From Bdellovibrionales bacterium (GTDB taxonomy: Bacteria; Bdellovibrionota; Bdellovibrionia; Bdellovibrionales; JAMPXM01), in the NCBI GenBank assembly GCA_005808505.1, contig SYLX01000018.1:1-61589 (forward strand): DNA of 61,589 nt, written 5' to 3'. Shown piece by piece: positions 33,437 through 43,167 of this stretch. The notes beneath the pieces were generated by a model. The model did no database searches and was not told where the DNA came from. It saw nothing but the letters and a program-made list of their open reading frames with translations. The first letter of the stretch is position 1. Every line of letters starts with the position of its first letter. The translations under genes and the position numbers were made by a program.

Positions 33437-33679
33437 TTAGCGCGAACGACCCGAAGATGCGACGCCCAGGTTAACCGGCTGTTCAGCAGCAACGTCAGTT
33501 GTCGTTGCATCCGAAGTCGTAGCAGCAACGGCGGGAGCAGCAGCTGCGCGCGTGTCCCAGTCTGTCAATTGAGCAGCGTTACGAACGTCGCCAGAAGCGC
33601 AACCAGTTGCGAGGGCCGCAACGCCAGTTGCAACGATCAAAGCCGCAGAAATTTGGAACAAACGAGAGTTCTTGTTCAT
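33437..33679 (-). CDS. Small lipoprotein, Ala/Thr-rich
   Basis: 80 residues with a standard lipobox (LATGC, Cys27) after a good signal peptide. The mature part of about 53 residues is Ala/Thr/Val-rich and has no recognisable fold (LTDWDTRAAAAPAVAATTSD). The ATG at 33679 is preferred because GAGG is 8 nt upstream; 33685 is only 2 nt from it. It resembles small osmotically inducible or structural outer-membrane lipoproteins in size only. Confidence 0.75.
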   Translation of the reverse strand: MNKNSRLFQISAALIVATGVAALATGCASGDVRNAAQLTDWDTRAAAAPAVAATTSDATTTDVAAEQPVNLGVASSGRSR

Positions 33680-33730
33680 GGACATGTCCTCATTCTCTTA
33701 GGGTACGTATCAAGTACACATTTGGTGGTT

Positions 33731-33749
33731 TGCGGTAGGTGGTACCGCA
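33731..33749. other. Hairpin in the leader region of the small lipoprotein gene
   Basis: TGCGGTA (33731-33737) and TACCGCA (33743-33749) form a perfect 7-bp stem with a GGTGG loop, about 50 bp upstream of the lipoprotein start. It may be a regulator site or a leader structure. Confidence 0.35.
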
Positions 33750-33864
33750 CGTGGAAAATTAACACAACAGAGCCGCAGTTCAGAAGTGTCTTTCTGTCCT
33801 AGATTTGCGGAATTTTAATGACATAATCTCTCACTGCCCAAAGAGGCTCCGCGTCGAAGCTCGA

Positions 33865-34242
33865 TCAGTCGTTGCAGCTCGCAAATTCCCCCGATACGGG
33901 CTGGTTATTCTTCCATACGACGTACTGCATCCGCTTTAGGAGTCCACTTACCGTCTCGACCTCGGGATAAATCTCGACTCGCACCTCACCCCGTCCATGC
34001 GCGCACTTCACAAAACGAGTACTTGGACGATCCATGACGAAACAAGGTCCCAGCTGAGGGAGGTTTGAACCGTTCACCGTCACAGCCGAAGAATAGCCCG
34101 ATCCCGAAGGGTTTACGACGACCTCAAGCTTTTCGCCCCCGATCGTTTCAGTACACGTCCAAGCGAACGCTTGCGAACTCAGGGTGCTCACTACGACTGC
34201 TGCAGCCAAGAGGCCTAATTTCGAAAAAGTCTCTGCTTTCAT
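33865..34242 (-). CDS. Hypothetical exported protein
   Basis: 125 residues with a signal peptide (about 1-27, ending S-Q-A-F-A) and a beta-rich domain with four cysteines (AWTCTET, GPCFVM, VKCAHG, FASCND) that could form two disulfides. No family is recognised. The ATG at 34242 has AAAGGA 6-7 nt upstream; the longer frame to 34272 would bury the signal peptide. It is divergent from the PhoD gene. Confidence 0.68.
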   Translation of the reverse strand: MKAETFSKLGLLAAAVVVSTLSSQAFAWTCTETIGGEKLEVVVNPSGSGYSSAVTVNGSNLPQLGPCFVMDRPSTRFVKCAHGRGEVRVEIYPEVETVSGLLKRMQYVVWKNNQPVSGEFASCND

Positions 34243-34485
34243 TTTCGATCCTTTCTCATTCTCAAATCTCAACTCTCAACACGGGCGCATGGAATCATGA
34301 TCCGTCCGACTGTGTAAACTTGCTCCGTTGGATGTGGCGGAATCGATAAGCCTGAGCGCGGGCTTGTGAGTGCACGGGTAAACTTCAACGATTCAGTCCA
34401 CCCGCCCAATTCCTAACTTGTTTTGAACAGAATCTCTGACCTAAGCTTTTTACGAAAGAGAAGGATCTCTTCAAACGGAGGATTT

Positions 34486-35793
34486 ATGGCGGAAACGATT
34501 TCGCGCCGGAGCTTTCTCCTCGGGACTACCGGTGTGGCCCTGGGAGCTTATGCCTTAACATTTCCTACTTGGGCATTTGCATTAAGTGAGACCGCTCTCC
34601 CGATTGTCCAAGGCGCAACCGATGAGTCTTCGGCCACCTTCATCATCCTCCACCGATCGGCCGTTCCGCTAATTTTTGAGGTCGTCGGAGCGGATGGCCA
34701 AAAAACAACGCCCTACTTACTCGAGACATGGTCGCTTCCACAAAGCGTCTGGTCGACTTCGGAAATTCGCGCACAGGGCCTTCGCCCAAACGTCGATTAC
34801 CGTCTTCGCATTCACTCTCAAGACGGCGCCCTGCTTGATGAACGCACCTTCCGTACGCTCGATCTCTCTCGAAAACAAAGCCGCTTTGCTGTCGTTAGCT
34901 GCATGTCAGATGCGTACCGCTCGGAGGCAACTTCGATGTGGAACCTCCTCGCCAAGCAGAATTGCGACTTCGTCTTGTTTGTCGGTGATACGTGCTACGC
35001 CGATAAGAATCATTCCGGAACCGACGAGGCTTCCTTTGCCCGCCGCTACGCGGAGACACGACTCCTACTCTCCTGGTTTAAGCAACCACGCCTGACGCCT
35101 TCTTTCGCTACTTGGGATGATCACGACTTCGGAAAAAACAATGCCGACCGCACCTTCCGCTTTGGCGGATTCACCCGTGAACTGTTCAATCGATTCTGGG
35201 GAAAGAACGAGATTTCGATTCGTCGAAATGGTTTTGGTGTCGGGACAGAAATTGAACTCTTTGGTCAAAGATTCTTCATGCTCGATGACCGGAGCTTCCG
35301 GGATCCCTCCGGCACTCGAAACGGCCGCCACTTAGGGAGCGAACAAACCGCATGGCTCTTAGACCGCGTGGGTGTGAGCGATCGACCCGCTTGGCTCATG
35401 AACGGAAGCCAATTTTTTGGCGGATACCTTGGAAAAGAATCTTTCGAAGCGGACCACGCCGGCGATTTCAAAGATGTCTTACAAAATCTCTCGAAACTTC
35501 CGGCGCCAGTTGCGTTCGTTTCGGGTGATGTTCATTTCTCCGAAATCATGCGCATTGAGCAAAGTCTACTAGGCTACGAAACGTTTGAATTTACTTCGAG
35601 CAGTATCCACAGCTCGAACACGTTCGCCGGTTTCCCGGGCTCACGCAATCCGCGACGTATTCACTTCGAGCGCGAGCACAATTTTTTACTCTTTGATGTC
35701 GACACGACTTCAGGTTGGAAAGTTGCGAGTCGCTGCATGACGAAAGGTGGCGACGTCGCGTTCACGCAAGATATGTCGATCATGCGGGGCTGA
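34486..35793 (+). CDS. PhoD-like alkaline phosphatase/phosphodiesterase, Tat-exported
   Basis: 435 residues. The N-terminus has a twin-arginine signal (ISRRSFLLG), so it is folded and loaded with cofactor before export. Next is a fibronectin-like N-terminal domain (about 40-140, LRPNVDYRLRIHSQDGALL). The PhoD catalytic domain carries VVSCMSD, LFVGDTCYAD, ATWDDHDFGKNN, MLDDRSFRDP and FVSGDVHFSE, the metal-binding set of the metallophosphatase fold. It should release phosphate from phosphomono- or diesters in the periplasm. GGAGG 5 nt before ATG 34486 fixes the start. A strong terminator follows. Confidence 0.88.
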   Translation: MAETISRRSFLLGTTGVALGAYALTFPTWAFALSETALPIVQGATDESSATFIILHRSAVPLIFEVVGADGQKTTPYLLETWSLPQSVWSTSEIRAQGLRPNVDYRLRIHSQDGALLDERTFRTLDLSRKQSRFAVVSCMSDAYRSEATSMWNLLAKQNCDFVLFVGDTCYADKNHSGTDEASFARRYAETRLLLSWFKQPRLTPSFATWDDHDFGKNNADRTFRFGGFTRELFNRFWGKNEISIRRNGFGVGTEIELFGQRFFMLDDRSFRDPSGTRNGRHLGSEQTAWLLDRVGVSDRPAWLMNGSQFFGGYLGKESFEADHAGDFKDVLQNLSKLPAPVAFVSGDVHFSEIMRIEQSLLGYETFEFTSSSIHSSNTFAGFPGSRNPRRIHFEREHNFLLFDVDTTSGWKVASRCMTKGGDVAFTQDMSIMRG

Positions 35794-35827
35794 TCCCGTC
35801 GATCAACCCCACGCAAAATTGATTTCG

Positions 35828-35857
35828 AATCCCCGTTTGAGTTCGGGGATTTTTTTA
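35828..35857 (+). terminator. Rho-independent terminator of the PhoD gene
   Basis: AATCCCCG (35828-35835) pairs with CGGGGATT (35844-35851) around an 8-nt loop and runs into T7 (35850-35856). The T-tract overlaps the stop codon of the convergent gene (TAA at 35857-35855). Confidence 0.9.
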
Positions 35858-37201
35858 TTCTGCTGAAACTCGCCAAACAATGCCGGTCACGTCATCCGTG
35901 ACCAGGATGGAGCCATCTTGCAGCTCCAAAATTCCAACGGGTCGGCCATTCACTTCACGCGTGGCGGGATCTTTGATGAAACCGGTTAAGAAATCTTCAG
36001 GAGGCCCGCTCGGTCGGCCGTTCGCAAAAGGAACAAAGACGACTTTGTAACCTGCTAACTGCGAGCGATTCCAAGAACCGCGCTGTCCGATGAAAGCACC
36101 ACCCCGGTACTTCTGCGGGAATTTTTCGCCTTTATAGATCTCGAGACCGAGCGAAGCCGTGTGCGAACCGAGCGCCACATCTGGAATGATCGCGTCTTCA
36201 ACGAGGTCAGGTCTTTCTCCTGCGCGACGTGGATCTTCATTGTTGCCGTAATAGGAATAAGGCCAACCGTAAAATCCGTTCTCGCGCACGCTTGTGAGAT
36301 AGTCAGGGACAAGTTCGTCTCCGAGTTCATCGCGCTCGTTGACCGCCGTGTAGAGCGTGTTGCCCGACCACTCCATGCCTACGGGGTTACGTAGCCCGCT
36401 CGCGAAAATTCGTTCGCCACTTCCATCCGGATTTATTTCGAGGATATTCGCACGACGACGCTCTTCCTCGATGCCATGCTCCGCAACGTTCGACGCTGAA
36501 CCGATCGAAATATAAATCTTCGACCCATCAGGTTTGGCAATAAGGTTCCGTGTCCAATGGTTGTTATATCCTCCTGCCGGAAGATCCAAAATCTTCTCGC
36601 CGGATCCCGCGAGAGTCAGATCTCCAGTTTTGTACGGAAATTTAAGAAGGCTATCCGTATTTGCGACGTAGAACTGATCGCCTAACAGCAGCATGCCGAA
36701 ATTTTGTTTTAACCCGCTGACAAAAGTTTGGCGCGTTTCAAAGACACCATCGCGATTTGAATCGCGCAGGACCGTTATGCGATTCGCACTTTTCCCTGGG
36801 CGATCACAAGCTTGGCGCCCCTCGGTAAGTTGGCGTTTTTGATCTTCCGTTAAGTCAGCCGGTGGAGGTTTTGGCTCCGTGTTCGCCTCGGCTACGAGAA
36901 TATCCCCATTTGGTAATTGATAGAGCCAACGGGGATGATCAAACCCTTCAGCAAAGCGCGTGACCTTGAATCCAGCCGGAGCTTGCGGCGTGGTTCCTTG
37001 CGGCCAATCGGTCACCTTACAGAAGCCGTAAACTTTTTCCCCGACGATCGGTTGAGGAAGATCGTTCGTGGGAACCGCGGGACCCGTTGCTCCAGAAGTT
37101 GAACCGTCTCCGGAATCGTTGTTCGAGGTCGTACAATTTACGAAAATCAGAATTGGTGCAGCTAACGCTGCAAGAATCTTCAGCGGACGATAGTTGGGCA
37201 T
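35855..37201 (-). CDS. Sorbosone/glucose dehydrogenase-like (PQQ-type beta-propeller) lipoprotein
   Basis: 448 residues. The signal peptide ends in LIFVNC (Cys23), a non-standard lipobox with Asn at -1. The mature protein starts with a Ser/Thr/Gly linker and then a six-bladed propeller of the Gdh/sorbosone dehydrogenase type: GFDHPRWLYQLPNGDILVAE, LRNPVGMEW, YSYYGNNEDPR and GRPVGILELQDGSILVTDD. It may oxidise sugars in the periplasm with PQQ, but no PQQ synthesis genes are seen here and many homologues are uncharacterised. The start is set by GAGGAG 7 nt upstream. It lies downstream of the DUF1592/DUF1552 pair in the same direction. Confidence 0.82.
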   Translation of the reverse strand: MPNYRPLKILAALAAPILIFVNCTTSNNDSGDGSTSGATGPAVPTNDLPQPIVGEKVYGFCKVTDWPQGTTPQAPAGFKVTRFAEGFDHPRWLYQLPNGDILVAEANTEPKPPPADLTEDQKRQLTEGRQACDRPGKSANRITVLRDSNRDGVFETRQTFVSGLKQNFGMLLLGDQFYVANTDSLLKFPYKTGDLTLAGSGEKILDLPAGGYNNHWTRNLIAKPDGSKIYISIGSASNVAEHGIEEERRRANILEINPDGSGERIFASGLRNPVGMEWSGNTLYTAVNERDELGDELVPDYLTSVRENGFYGWPYSYYGNNEDPRRAGERPDLVEDAIIPDVALGSHTASLGLEIYKGEKFPQKYRGGAFIGQRGSWNRSQLAGYKVVFVPFANGRPSGPPEDFLTGFIKDPATREVNGRPVGILELQDGSILVTDDVTGIVWRVSAE

Positions 37202-37377
37202 GTGCAACTCCTCTGGTGGTGCCGCGGTCAAACTGGACCGCCTCGGCATCATCGTTCAGAGTTAAATGCGAATCCTTTAGGTGCGTTCTTCTTCTTGTGG
37301 AGGGAGCAACAAACAAGGATGAAGGCGTCTCTCGACGAATCAATTCATAAGTCGCATTAAGACACGCTTCATTCCTT

Positions 37378-38769
37378 TTAGCCCATCACGGGCCCTTTAT
37401 AAATGAACGGAAGCGCTTTGCGACGCTCGGCTGTCGATGTCGCGTTTTCAAATTTGTAGCGAGCAATGGCTGCCGCATTGTACTCACCGAAACCAGCAAC
37501 ACCTTCGCGCTCATAATCCGATGAGCTGAGTCCCATCACGTTAGCAAGAGTAACCATGAAATTGTTGAAAGGGACGCTGCCGGATTTTCGATAATCCACA
37601 TAGTATCCGAGCTGAAGTTTGCTCGTAGCACCCGCAATCATCGCGGTCATGTTGTCGGGGCGGTGCGGATCTCCGCCGGAATTTTCCCCGTATTCATTGC
37701 CCCAATAAATCAAAGTATTATCGAGTACGCTTCCGCCGCCGGCGTCGGGCATCTGATCGAGCAGCGTCATGAAGTAAGCCAGGTGACCGGCTAACTCTTT
37801 CTGCATGTCTGCGTGCTCGGCATTCTTACCGAAGTCGTGGGAGTAAGTGTGAATCGGCTCATAAGGAACCGAGAGCACGTAACTGGCGACTCGGGTTTGC
37901 CCGCACGCGATCGCCGCGGCCAGAACGGCCGCTTGATTCCGGTGCATGGCTGCCGAGTTCGTGTCGGCTTCCTGCATCGGTGATCGACAGCTTGGATTCG
38001 GTGAAGCCGCCAAATTCTTTTGCACTTGATCGATCAGGGCGACGTACGCTTCGAGCCTTCGGCGATCTTCGTTTGAAAGTTTCCCGCTATCACGAAGTTT
38101 TTTATAATCCGCGAAGACATTCTGAATCACATCAACTTTTCGTTGTTCAACTGCGGTCGGCGCGGGCGGTCCTAGACTCGAGAATTTAGAGAGAAGCGCA
38201 CTTGTGGTCGTCGTGTTTGCAATATGTTCTTTCGCACCATTACGAACGGTCCAAGAGAAATTCCGATAGCTCCCGGGAGAGGGACAGAAATTAACAAAAC
38301 GTTGTTTACCGGTCGGATCCGGATAGATTTTCGCAGACTCTGCGATCACTCCGTCGATCGAGTAGGAGAAGAAAGGTCGACCGTTGCCTTCGTTGTCTTC
38401 TGGAGTACTAGATGAGCATGTCGGCATTGATCCGTTATGCAGATTACTCGCCGCAAGAACGTGCATGCCGCGCAGTAAGCTCATCTTTGTTTTGAAATTA
38501 GAGAAAGCGGGGCCGAAGATTCGTGAGACATCACCTTGGATACCGGCAAGCATTTTGACTTGCGTGCCGTTGACGGCAGCAAGACCCTGATCTGAAGGAT
38601 AAAAATGCTGTCCGTACTGACCGTAGGAGCTGATGAACTGCACAAAGCGCATGTTGCTCGTAGCGGCTTGCGCATGCGCTCTAGGAAGAAGCGAGGGCAT
38701 CAGCGGCAGAAGGAGCGTTGAGCCGAGCCCCCGGAGGAAGTGGCGACGCGAAACCGGATTGAAGTACAT
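37378..38769 (-). CDS. DUF1552 protein, Tat-exported
   Basis: 463 residues. A twin-arginine signal (VSRRHFLRGLG) leads into a DUF1552 domain: NMRFVQFISSYGQYGQHFYP, SLLRGMHVLAASNLHNGSMP, HDFGKNAEHADMQKELAGHL and DNTLIYWGNEYGENSGGDPHRPDNM. The family is usually encoded beside a DUF1592/DUF1588/DUF1585 cytochrome, as here, where the upstream stop is 1 bp from this ATG (TGATATG). The domain looks related to the alkaline-phosphatase/sulfatase-like DUF1501 group. The substrate is unknown. AAGGGG 8 nt upstream supports the start. Confidence 0.88.
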   Translation of the reverse strand: MYFNPVSRRHFLRGLGSTLLLPLMPSLLPRAHAQAATSNMRFVQFISSYGQYGQHFYPSDQGLAAVNGTQVKMLAGIQGDVSRIFGPAFSNFKTKMSLLRGMHVLAASNLHNGSMPTCSSSTPEDNEGNGRPFFSYSIDGVIAESAKIYPDPTGKQRFVNFCPSPGSYRNFSWTVRNGAKEHIANTTTTSALLSKFSSLGPPAPTAVEQRKVDVIQNVFADYKKLRDSGKLSNEDRRRLEAYVALIDQVQKNLAASPNPSCRSPMQEADTNSAAMHRNQAAVLAAAIACGQTRVASYVLSVPYEPIHTYSHDFGKNAEHADMQKELAGHLAYFMTLLDQMPDAGGGSVLDNTLIYWGNEYGENSGGDPHRPDNMTAMIAGATSKLQLGYYVDYRKSGSVPFNNFMVTLANVMGLSSSDYEREGVAGFGEYNAAAIARYKFENATSTAERRKALPFIYKGPVMG

Positions 38770-38770
38770 A

Positions 38771-40729
38771 TCAGAGCCCCTTCCAGAAAATATCTTCGTT
38801 CGCGACACCCTTTACAAAAGTGTCGAGCAAAGTACCGGCATCGCTGGCTTGTCTTTCGATTTCCGCGAGAGCACATTGGTCTTCGATCGCGGCCGGTCGT
38901 GCACGTTGATGTTCGAAAACCATTTGCGTGAAGCATGCACGAGCCTTGTTGCCGCCACCGATAGCAGCGTTGAGATCAACGGCATCCGTGAGCGTATCCG
39001 GCGCCGTGATTTCGATGTTTGCATTCGTGACCCGAAGATCAAGCGGTCTCGTCGACGAGACCGTGCCCGCTTGGTCGAAGATTTTTTCAATTTCGCGTTT
39101 TTTACCGAGTTGGTCGTAGCCTTCCAACGCAAAGCCCACCGGATTTATCGAAGTATGACAGCTCATACACTGAGGCACATTCGTGATCTGCGAATAGCGT
39201 TCGCGATTCGTTACCTGCGATAGATCACCGAGTTCATTGAGCCTCGCATTCACGGCATTCGGATCCGGTGCTCCGAGAGTGTCGCAGAGGATCCGCTTCC
39301 GAATGATTGCACCTCGGTGCATGGGATTGGTGCGCTCCGCCGAAGTCGCAAGGAAACCCGGGCGCAGCAAAATGCCGGCGTGAGCATCCGTGGTGGTTGT
39401 AGGCGTAGAGCCGCTAGCAATCGTTGTTTCCAGAATCTTTGCCATGCGCTCGGAGCGAGGGAAGACATCGCGCGAGAAAAAGAGATCTTTGAATTGACCT
39501 TTCTTCGTCCAAATCACGTGGTTTACATAGTCGCTCGTCTCTTGAAGCATTTCCTCGCGCAGCCCCGTGACGTTGATACCTTCTGCGGTCCCGGCTTTTA
39601 CGTTCGGGGAGCCGTAAGTATTGAGTTGCAAATAGTAACGGAAAAAATCGGCCATCTTTGCCTTCGCCGAAGCACTGTCTTTCAACAAACGGCGAACGTG
39701 CAATTCGACATTTTCGATCTTTGCAAGTTCCCCTTTTCGAACGGCGTCGAATAAAGCCTCATCCGGCATTGTGCCGGCCGTTCGGTAAGAAATGCGCGAC
39801 GCGACTTCATAATCCGTCAGGCGAATGCGCGCGCCGGGCTGACCGTTGCCGAACTCAAGATGGAAAGTGAGCGATGGACTCATGAGGATCCGCGTAAACA
39901 CGCGCTTTAATCCCTCGATGCCGCCAGATGCTTTGTAGTACGCCATTAGGTCCGCCGCCTCGGTCGAAATGAGCGGTCTGCGATAGACCTTGAGTCCGAA
40001 ATTTTGAATGAAAGATTGAGCGCAAGCGTCGTTCGGATTCGCTGCGCAGGCTCCGAAAATACGGTCGCGATCGGCGGTCGTTGCGAAGCTTAAATCTGAA
40101 GCGGCGACTGCGATATTCAGCATCGCCGCCACGTGGGAATCGGCATGACTTTGCGCAATGTCGTTTGGCGACTGGTCCATCACGTCAGCCGAGATAACAC
40201 CTAATTCGGCCTGAATAGTCGAGTTATTGACGATAGTAGTACCGAGGAGATCACGGAGCGTGTTCGCGATTTCATGTCGAAGGAGTCGACGCATCCGCGC
40301 ATCGGCAATGCCGCGCTGATCTGAAGAGTTGCACTGAAACTTAAACTGGACGCTGCTGGGAAGCTGATCAAGAGGCGTGGTACTTAACGCGACCGAGATC
40401 GACTCGATTTCCGATTCCGACAGCGATTTCAGTGAACTCATTGAGCTCACGCTTCCGATTGCGCCCTTGATTTGCTCAGGTGTCCGCTTACGCTTGGCTG
40501 ATTGCCCAATGGCACCGTGGCAAGTTGCACAGTTCGCAGCGTAGAGTTTCGCGCCTTCACTTTGCTGAAAAGTCGAGCCACCTTGAAAGGGCAATCGTGC
40601 ATCGAGCTGCGCCGAATACATCTGGCCGCAGCCGCTCAGTAGAATGAACGTGAATGATGCAAACAACTTTAGTTTGCATCCAAAGTTCTGTATTTTCTGC
40701 TGGATTGTTCCAGATCGAAACGCAGCCAT
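38771..40729 (-). CDS. Cytochrome c-type lipoprotein, DUF1592/DUF1588/DUF1585 multidomain
   Basis: 652 residues. A lipobox (LLSGC, Cys34) is followed by a cytochrome c-like haem site CATCH (about 68-72), DUF1592 (YEVASRISYRTAGTMPDEAL), DUF1588 with PMHRGAIIRKRILC and a second haem-like motif CMSCH (INPVGFALEGYDQLG), and a C-terminal DUF1585-like end. Such proteins are abundant in Planctomycetes and some predatory deltaproteobacterial lineages and are thought to carry electrons for the degradation of polymers. It acts in the periplasm or outer membrane. It is 1 bp from, and probably coupled to, the DUF1552 gene. Confidence 0.87.
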   Translation of the reverse strand: MAAFRSGTIQQKIQNFGCKLKLFASFTFILLSGCGQMYSAQLDARLPFQGGSTFQQSEGAKLYAANCATCHGAIGQSAKRKRTPEQIKGAIGSVSSMSSLKSLSESEIESISVALSTTPLDQLPSSVQFKFQCNSSDQRGIADARMRRLLRHEIANTLRDLLGTTIVNNSTIQAELGVISADVMDQSPNDIAQSHADSHVAAMLNIAVAASDLSFATTADRDRIFGACAANPNDACAQSFIQNFGLKVYRRPLISTEAADLMAYYKASGGIEGLKRVFTRILMSPSLTFHLEFGNGQPGARIRLTDYEVASRISYRTAGTMPDEALFDAVRKGELAKIENVELHVRRLLKDSASAKAKMADFFRYYLQLNTYGSPNVKAGTAEGINVTGLREEMLQETSDYVNHVIWTKKGQFKDLFFSRDVFPRSERMAKILETTIASGSTPTTTTDAHAGILLRPGFLATSAERTNPMHRGAIIRKRILCDTLGAPDPNAVNARLNELGDLSQVTNRERYSQITNVPQCMSCHTSINPVGFALEGYDQLGKKREIEKIFDQAGTVSSTRPLDLRVTNANIEITAPDTLTDAVDLNAAIGGGNKARACFTQMVFEHQRARPAAIEDQCALAEIERQASDAGTLLDTFVKGVANEDIFWKGL

Positions 40730-40951
40730 CCAACCCCCAGCGGCCCTGGACTTTCACAACTCTTTAGTCCATCGGTTCAATCGCGGCTGACTTGAACCTG
40801 ACGCCCCCCGCCTGAACTTTTGCAATCCTGTGGCCATTCAACCGCCGTTTAAACACCTGTCGGTCCATCAACTCATTGACGCTGCTCAGTTCATGATCGG
40901 GATTTTAGAAGTTCTCTCATCCTCTTTTAGCGAAATGCCGAAGCAGCACTC

Positions 40952-41797
40952 ATGGGCCAACCAAAGCTGAAGAATGAAAAGCGGAGCGGATCAAAACGAG
41001 ATTCCCTCGACGACATCAAAACCTATTACCGCTCCAATCAAGAGGAGACTCGACTCGATGTCCAGCAGCTTGAATATCGAGTAACGCTCGGGCTTTTCGC
41101 CAAATATGTAAAACCATCTTCCAAAATTCTCGAACTCGGCGCCGGCTCGGGACGCTACACCCTCCCGCTCGTGAAGCAAGGCCACCACGTCACCGCAATC
41201 GAACTCGTCGAAGAATTAACAAATCAAAACCGAGCTCGCGTTGAGCGAGAAGGTTTTCTCGATCGGGCCACTTTTTTTTCGGGCGACGCCCGCCACGTTA
41301 TTCGCGAAACTGCCGGCGCATTTGACACTGTGTTAGCAATGGGTCCGTTCTATCATCTCATTGATGGCCAAGATCGAATCGAGTTGATGAGCACCGTGAC
41401 CGAAAAGACCCGTAAAGGTGGCTTGGTGATGACGACGCATCTCACTCGCTTAGGGGTCATTGCCTACATGCTGGCAAGATTTCCGGTGTGGGCGCTTCAA
41501 TCTCCAAAACAGGTCGCCCAGATTCTTGAAGCTGGGTACCTTTGGGATCATCCTCGCAATGGCGACTTCCGCGGGTATTTTTGCACGGCCGACGAAGTGA
41601 GGGAGTTGCACGAAGCTGCTGGACTCGAAATCATCGGTCTCCATTCCCAGGACCCGGCGATCGGAGCGGTGGATGAAATCTACTCCGCCCTGCCGCCGGA
41701 ACTGAAGGATTCCTGGTCCGACATTTTGGTGAAATTAAGCTCTGATCCACTTGCGCTGGGTTCCGGCCGCAGCCTTCTTTGCGTTTCCCGGAAATAA
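40952..41797 (+). CDS. Class I SAM-dependent methyltransferase
   Basis: 281 residues. SAM-binding motif I is ILELGAGSGRYTLPLVKQGH, followed by acidic VTAIELVEE and motif II FDTVLAMGPFYHLID. A basic N-terminal tail (about 1-20) precedes the Rossmann core. The substrate cannot be read from the sequence. The overall size and the GPFYHL motif are like small-molecule methyltransferases of the Methyltransf_11/25 groups. The ribosome site before ATG 40952 is weak. It stands alone between the DUF1592 gene (divergent) and an exported-protein gene. Confidence 0.82.
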   Translation: MGQPKLKNEKRSGSKRDSLDDIKTYYRSNQEETRLDVQQLEYRVTLGLFAKYVKPSSKILELGAGSGRYTLPLVKQGHHVTAIELVEELTNQNRARVEREGFLDRATFFSGDARHVIRETAGAFDTVLAMGPFYHLIDGQDRIELMSTVTEKTRKGGLVMTTHLTRLGVIAYMLARFPVWALQSPKQVAQILEAGYLWDHPRNGDFRGYFCTADEVRELHEAAGLEIIGLHSQDPAIGAVDEIYSALPPELKDSWSDILVKLSSDPLALGSGRSLLCVSRK

Positions 41798-41871
41798 ATT
41801 CAGCGAATCGTGCCGAGGTGTCGACAACTCATCAACCAGGGGCGGAATTCCGCTCAAAACCGGCTGAAAAG

Positions 41872-41900
41872 TTGACACCCACACCTTCCCCGCCCATTTT
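41872..41900 (+). promoter_or_regulatory. Possible sigma70-type promoter
   Basis: TTGACA (41872-41877), a 17-bp spacer and CATTTT (41895-41900), about 50 bp before the ATG at 41953. The -35 box is perfect but the -10 box is poor. Confidence 0.4.
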
Positions 41901-41952
41901 CATCCTTCCCCCAGTTGAGCGACTTACCGCCCACGGAGAAGGAAGAAAACAG

Positions 41953-43089
41953 ATGCTAACGTTGAATTTGGCGAACGCAAATCGTTTCCCCCTCTGGCTC
42001 CTGACTTTGGGCCTCTCATCATTGCTTGTGAGTTCGACGGCTTCTGCGGAAGTTTCGATCTTCAACCAGCCAACAGAGCAGATCCTTCAAACCGGCGCGT
42101 TTCAATGCTCGGAGCTCGAGATTGGTAAGCGAATCGCAGGTCTTCAAAACCGCTGCGGTGATTCGATAGATCAATGGAAAAAATTCGCGTTATCTTTGAT
42201 CCATGTTCCAACTCAGCATCCGATCGATGATGGTTTTCAAACTCGCGAGCTGCAGACCGTCGTCTATCGCAACACCTTGATCACCGAAGCCTACGCGCAT
42301 CTTTATCTCATGAGCCAAGCCTCTTTCCCTGCGTGTTCCGGCCATTCTCCACTTCCGTGGGTGGGCGGCGCCTCGCTTGGTTCGCTCAAATCTGGTCAGG
42401 TCATGCGATCGGGCTTATCGGTTTATGTCGACGGAATCGAAGAGTTTGATCGATATGAAGATGCAGACTATCGAAAACGCTTTTCAAAACTGTTCGGTCC
42501 CATCATCAGCCGAATCGCTCTTGAGAATGCCACTCTCACTCTTGGCGAAGGCAATCTCGCGATTTTCACCGATCTTTATTGGCAGCTCCTTGCCGGCGCC
42601 ACATGCGGGCCAGAAGAGGTGATTCGTACGATCGAAAATGATCCTCGTGGAAAAACGGATGCAAAACTTCTCCGCTCGCTTCGCTCTTGGAAGCTTTTGG
42701 CAGAAGCTCAGGCTGATTGCGATCCTGATAAGATCATTCGAGCGAACAAGGGTTTTGTCGAGGTTGAACAGTACCTCGTCGGACAAGAAGTGATGTACGA
42801 AGGAATCACGAAATCGGTCGGTGGAAAGATTCTTTCACGCATTGTTGAACCTGCGGTCCCCGCAGCGCTCGGCACTTTCCCGGACTTCTACGTTCACGCA
42901 AAAAAGAAAACTCCGAAGTGGCTCGTAAGCTTTGCTAACGCTGATCAGCGTGTGAGCTGGATGCAAGATCAGCTCGGCGTGATGGAAGACGAGTTTCGAG
43001 CGAAAAACTGGTTGATGAAACCGCTCTTCTGCGCCGTCACAGCTGACTCCACGGCAACTCGCTCGTTTTTAGACAGCGCTTATAATTAA
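41953..43089 (+). CDS. Hypothetical exported protein
   Basis: 378 residues with a signal peptide (about 1-30, ending T-A-S-A-E) and a largely helical mature protein with scattered cysteines (FQCSEL, NRCGDS, FPACSG, ATCGPE, ADCDPD). I do not recognise a family. The ATG at 41953 has GGAAG/GGAG upstream and a candidate promoter; a longer frame to 41779 overlaps the methyltransferase gene and hides the signal. Confidence 0.65.
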   Translation: MLTLNLANANRFPLWLLTLGLSSLLVSSTASAEVSIFNQPTEQILQTGAFQCSELEIGKRIAGLQNRCGDSIDQWKKFALSLIHVPTQHPIDDGFQTRELQTVVYRNTLITEAYAHLYLMSQASFPACSGHSPLPWVGGASLGSLKSGQVMRSGLSVYVDGIEEFDRYEDADYRKRFSKLFGPIISRIALENATLTLGEGNLAIFTDLYWQLLAGATCGPEEVIRTIENDPRGKTDAKLLRSLRSWKLLAEAQADCDPDKIIRANKGFVEVEQYLVGQEVMYEGITKSVGGKILSRIVEPAVPAALGTFPDFYVHAKKKTPKWLVSFANADQRVSWMQDQLGVMEDEFRAKNWLMKPLFCAVTADSTATRSFLDSAYN

Positions 43090-43167
43090 GCCCTGTGGAC
43101 GCAAATTTCACCGCCCATAAATAGGGCATGTTTAGAAATTTGCATCTTTTTTGGTTTGTATGACTTT

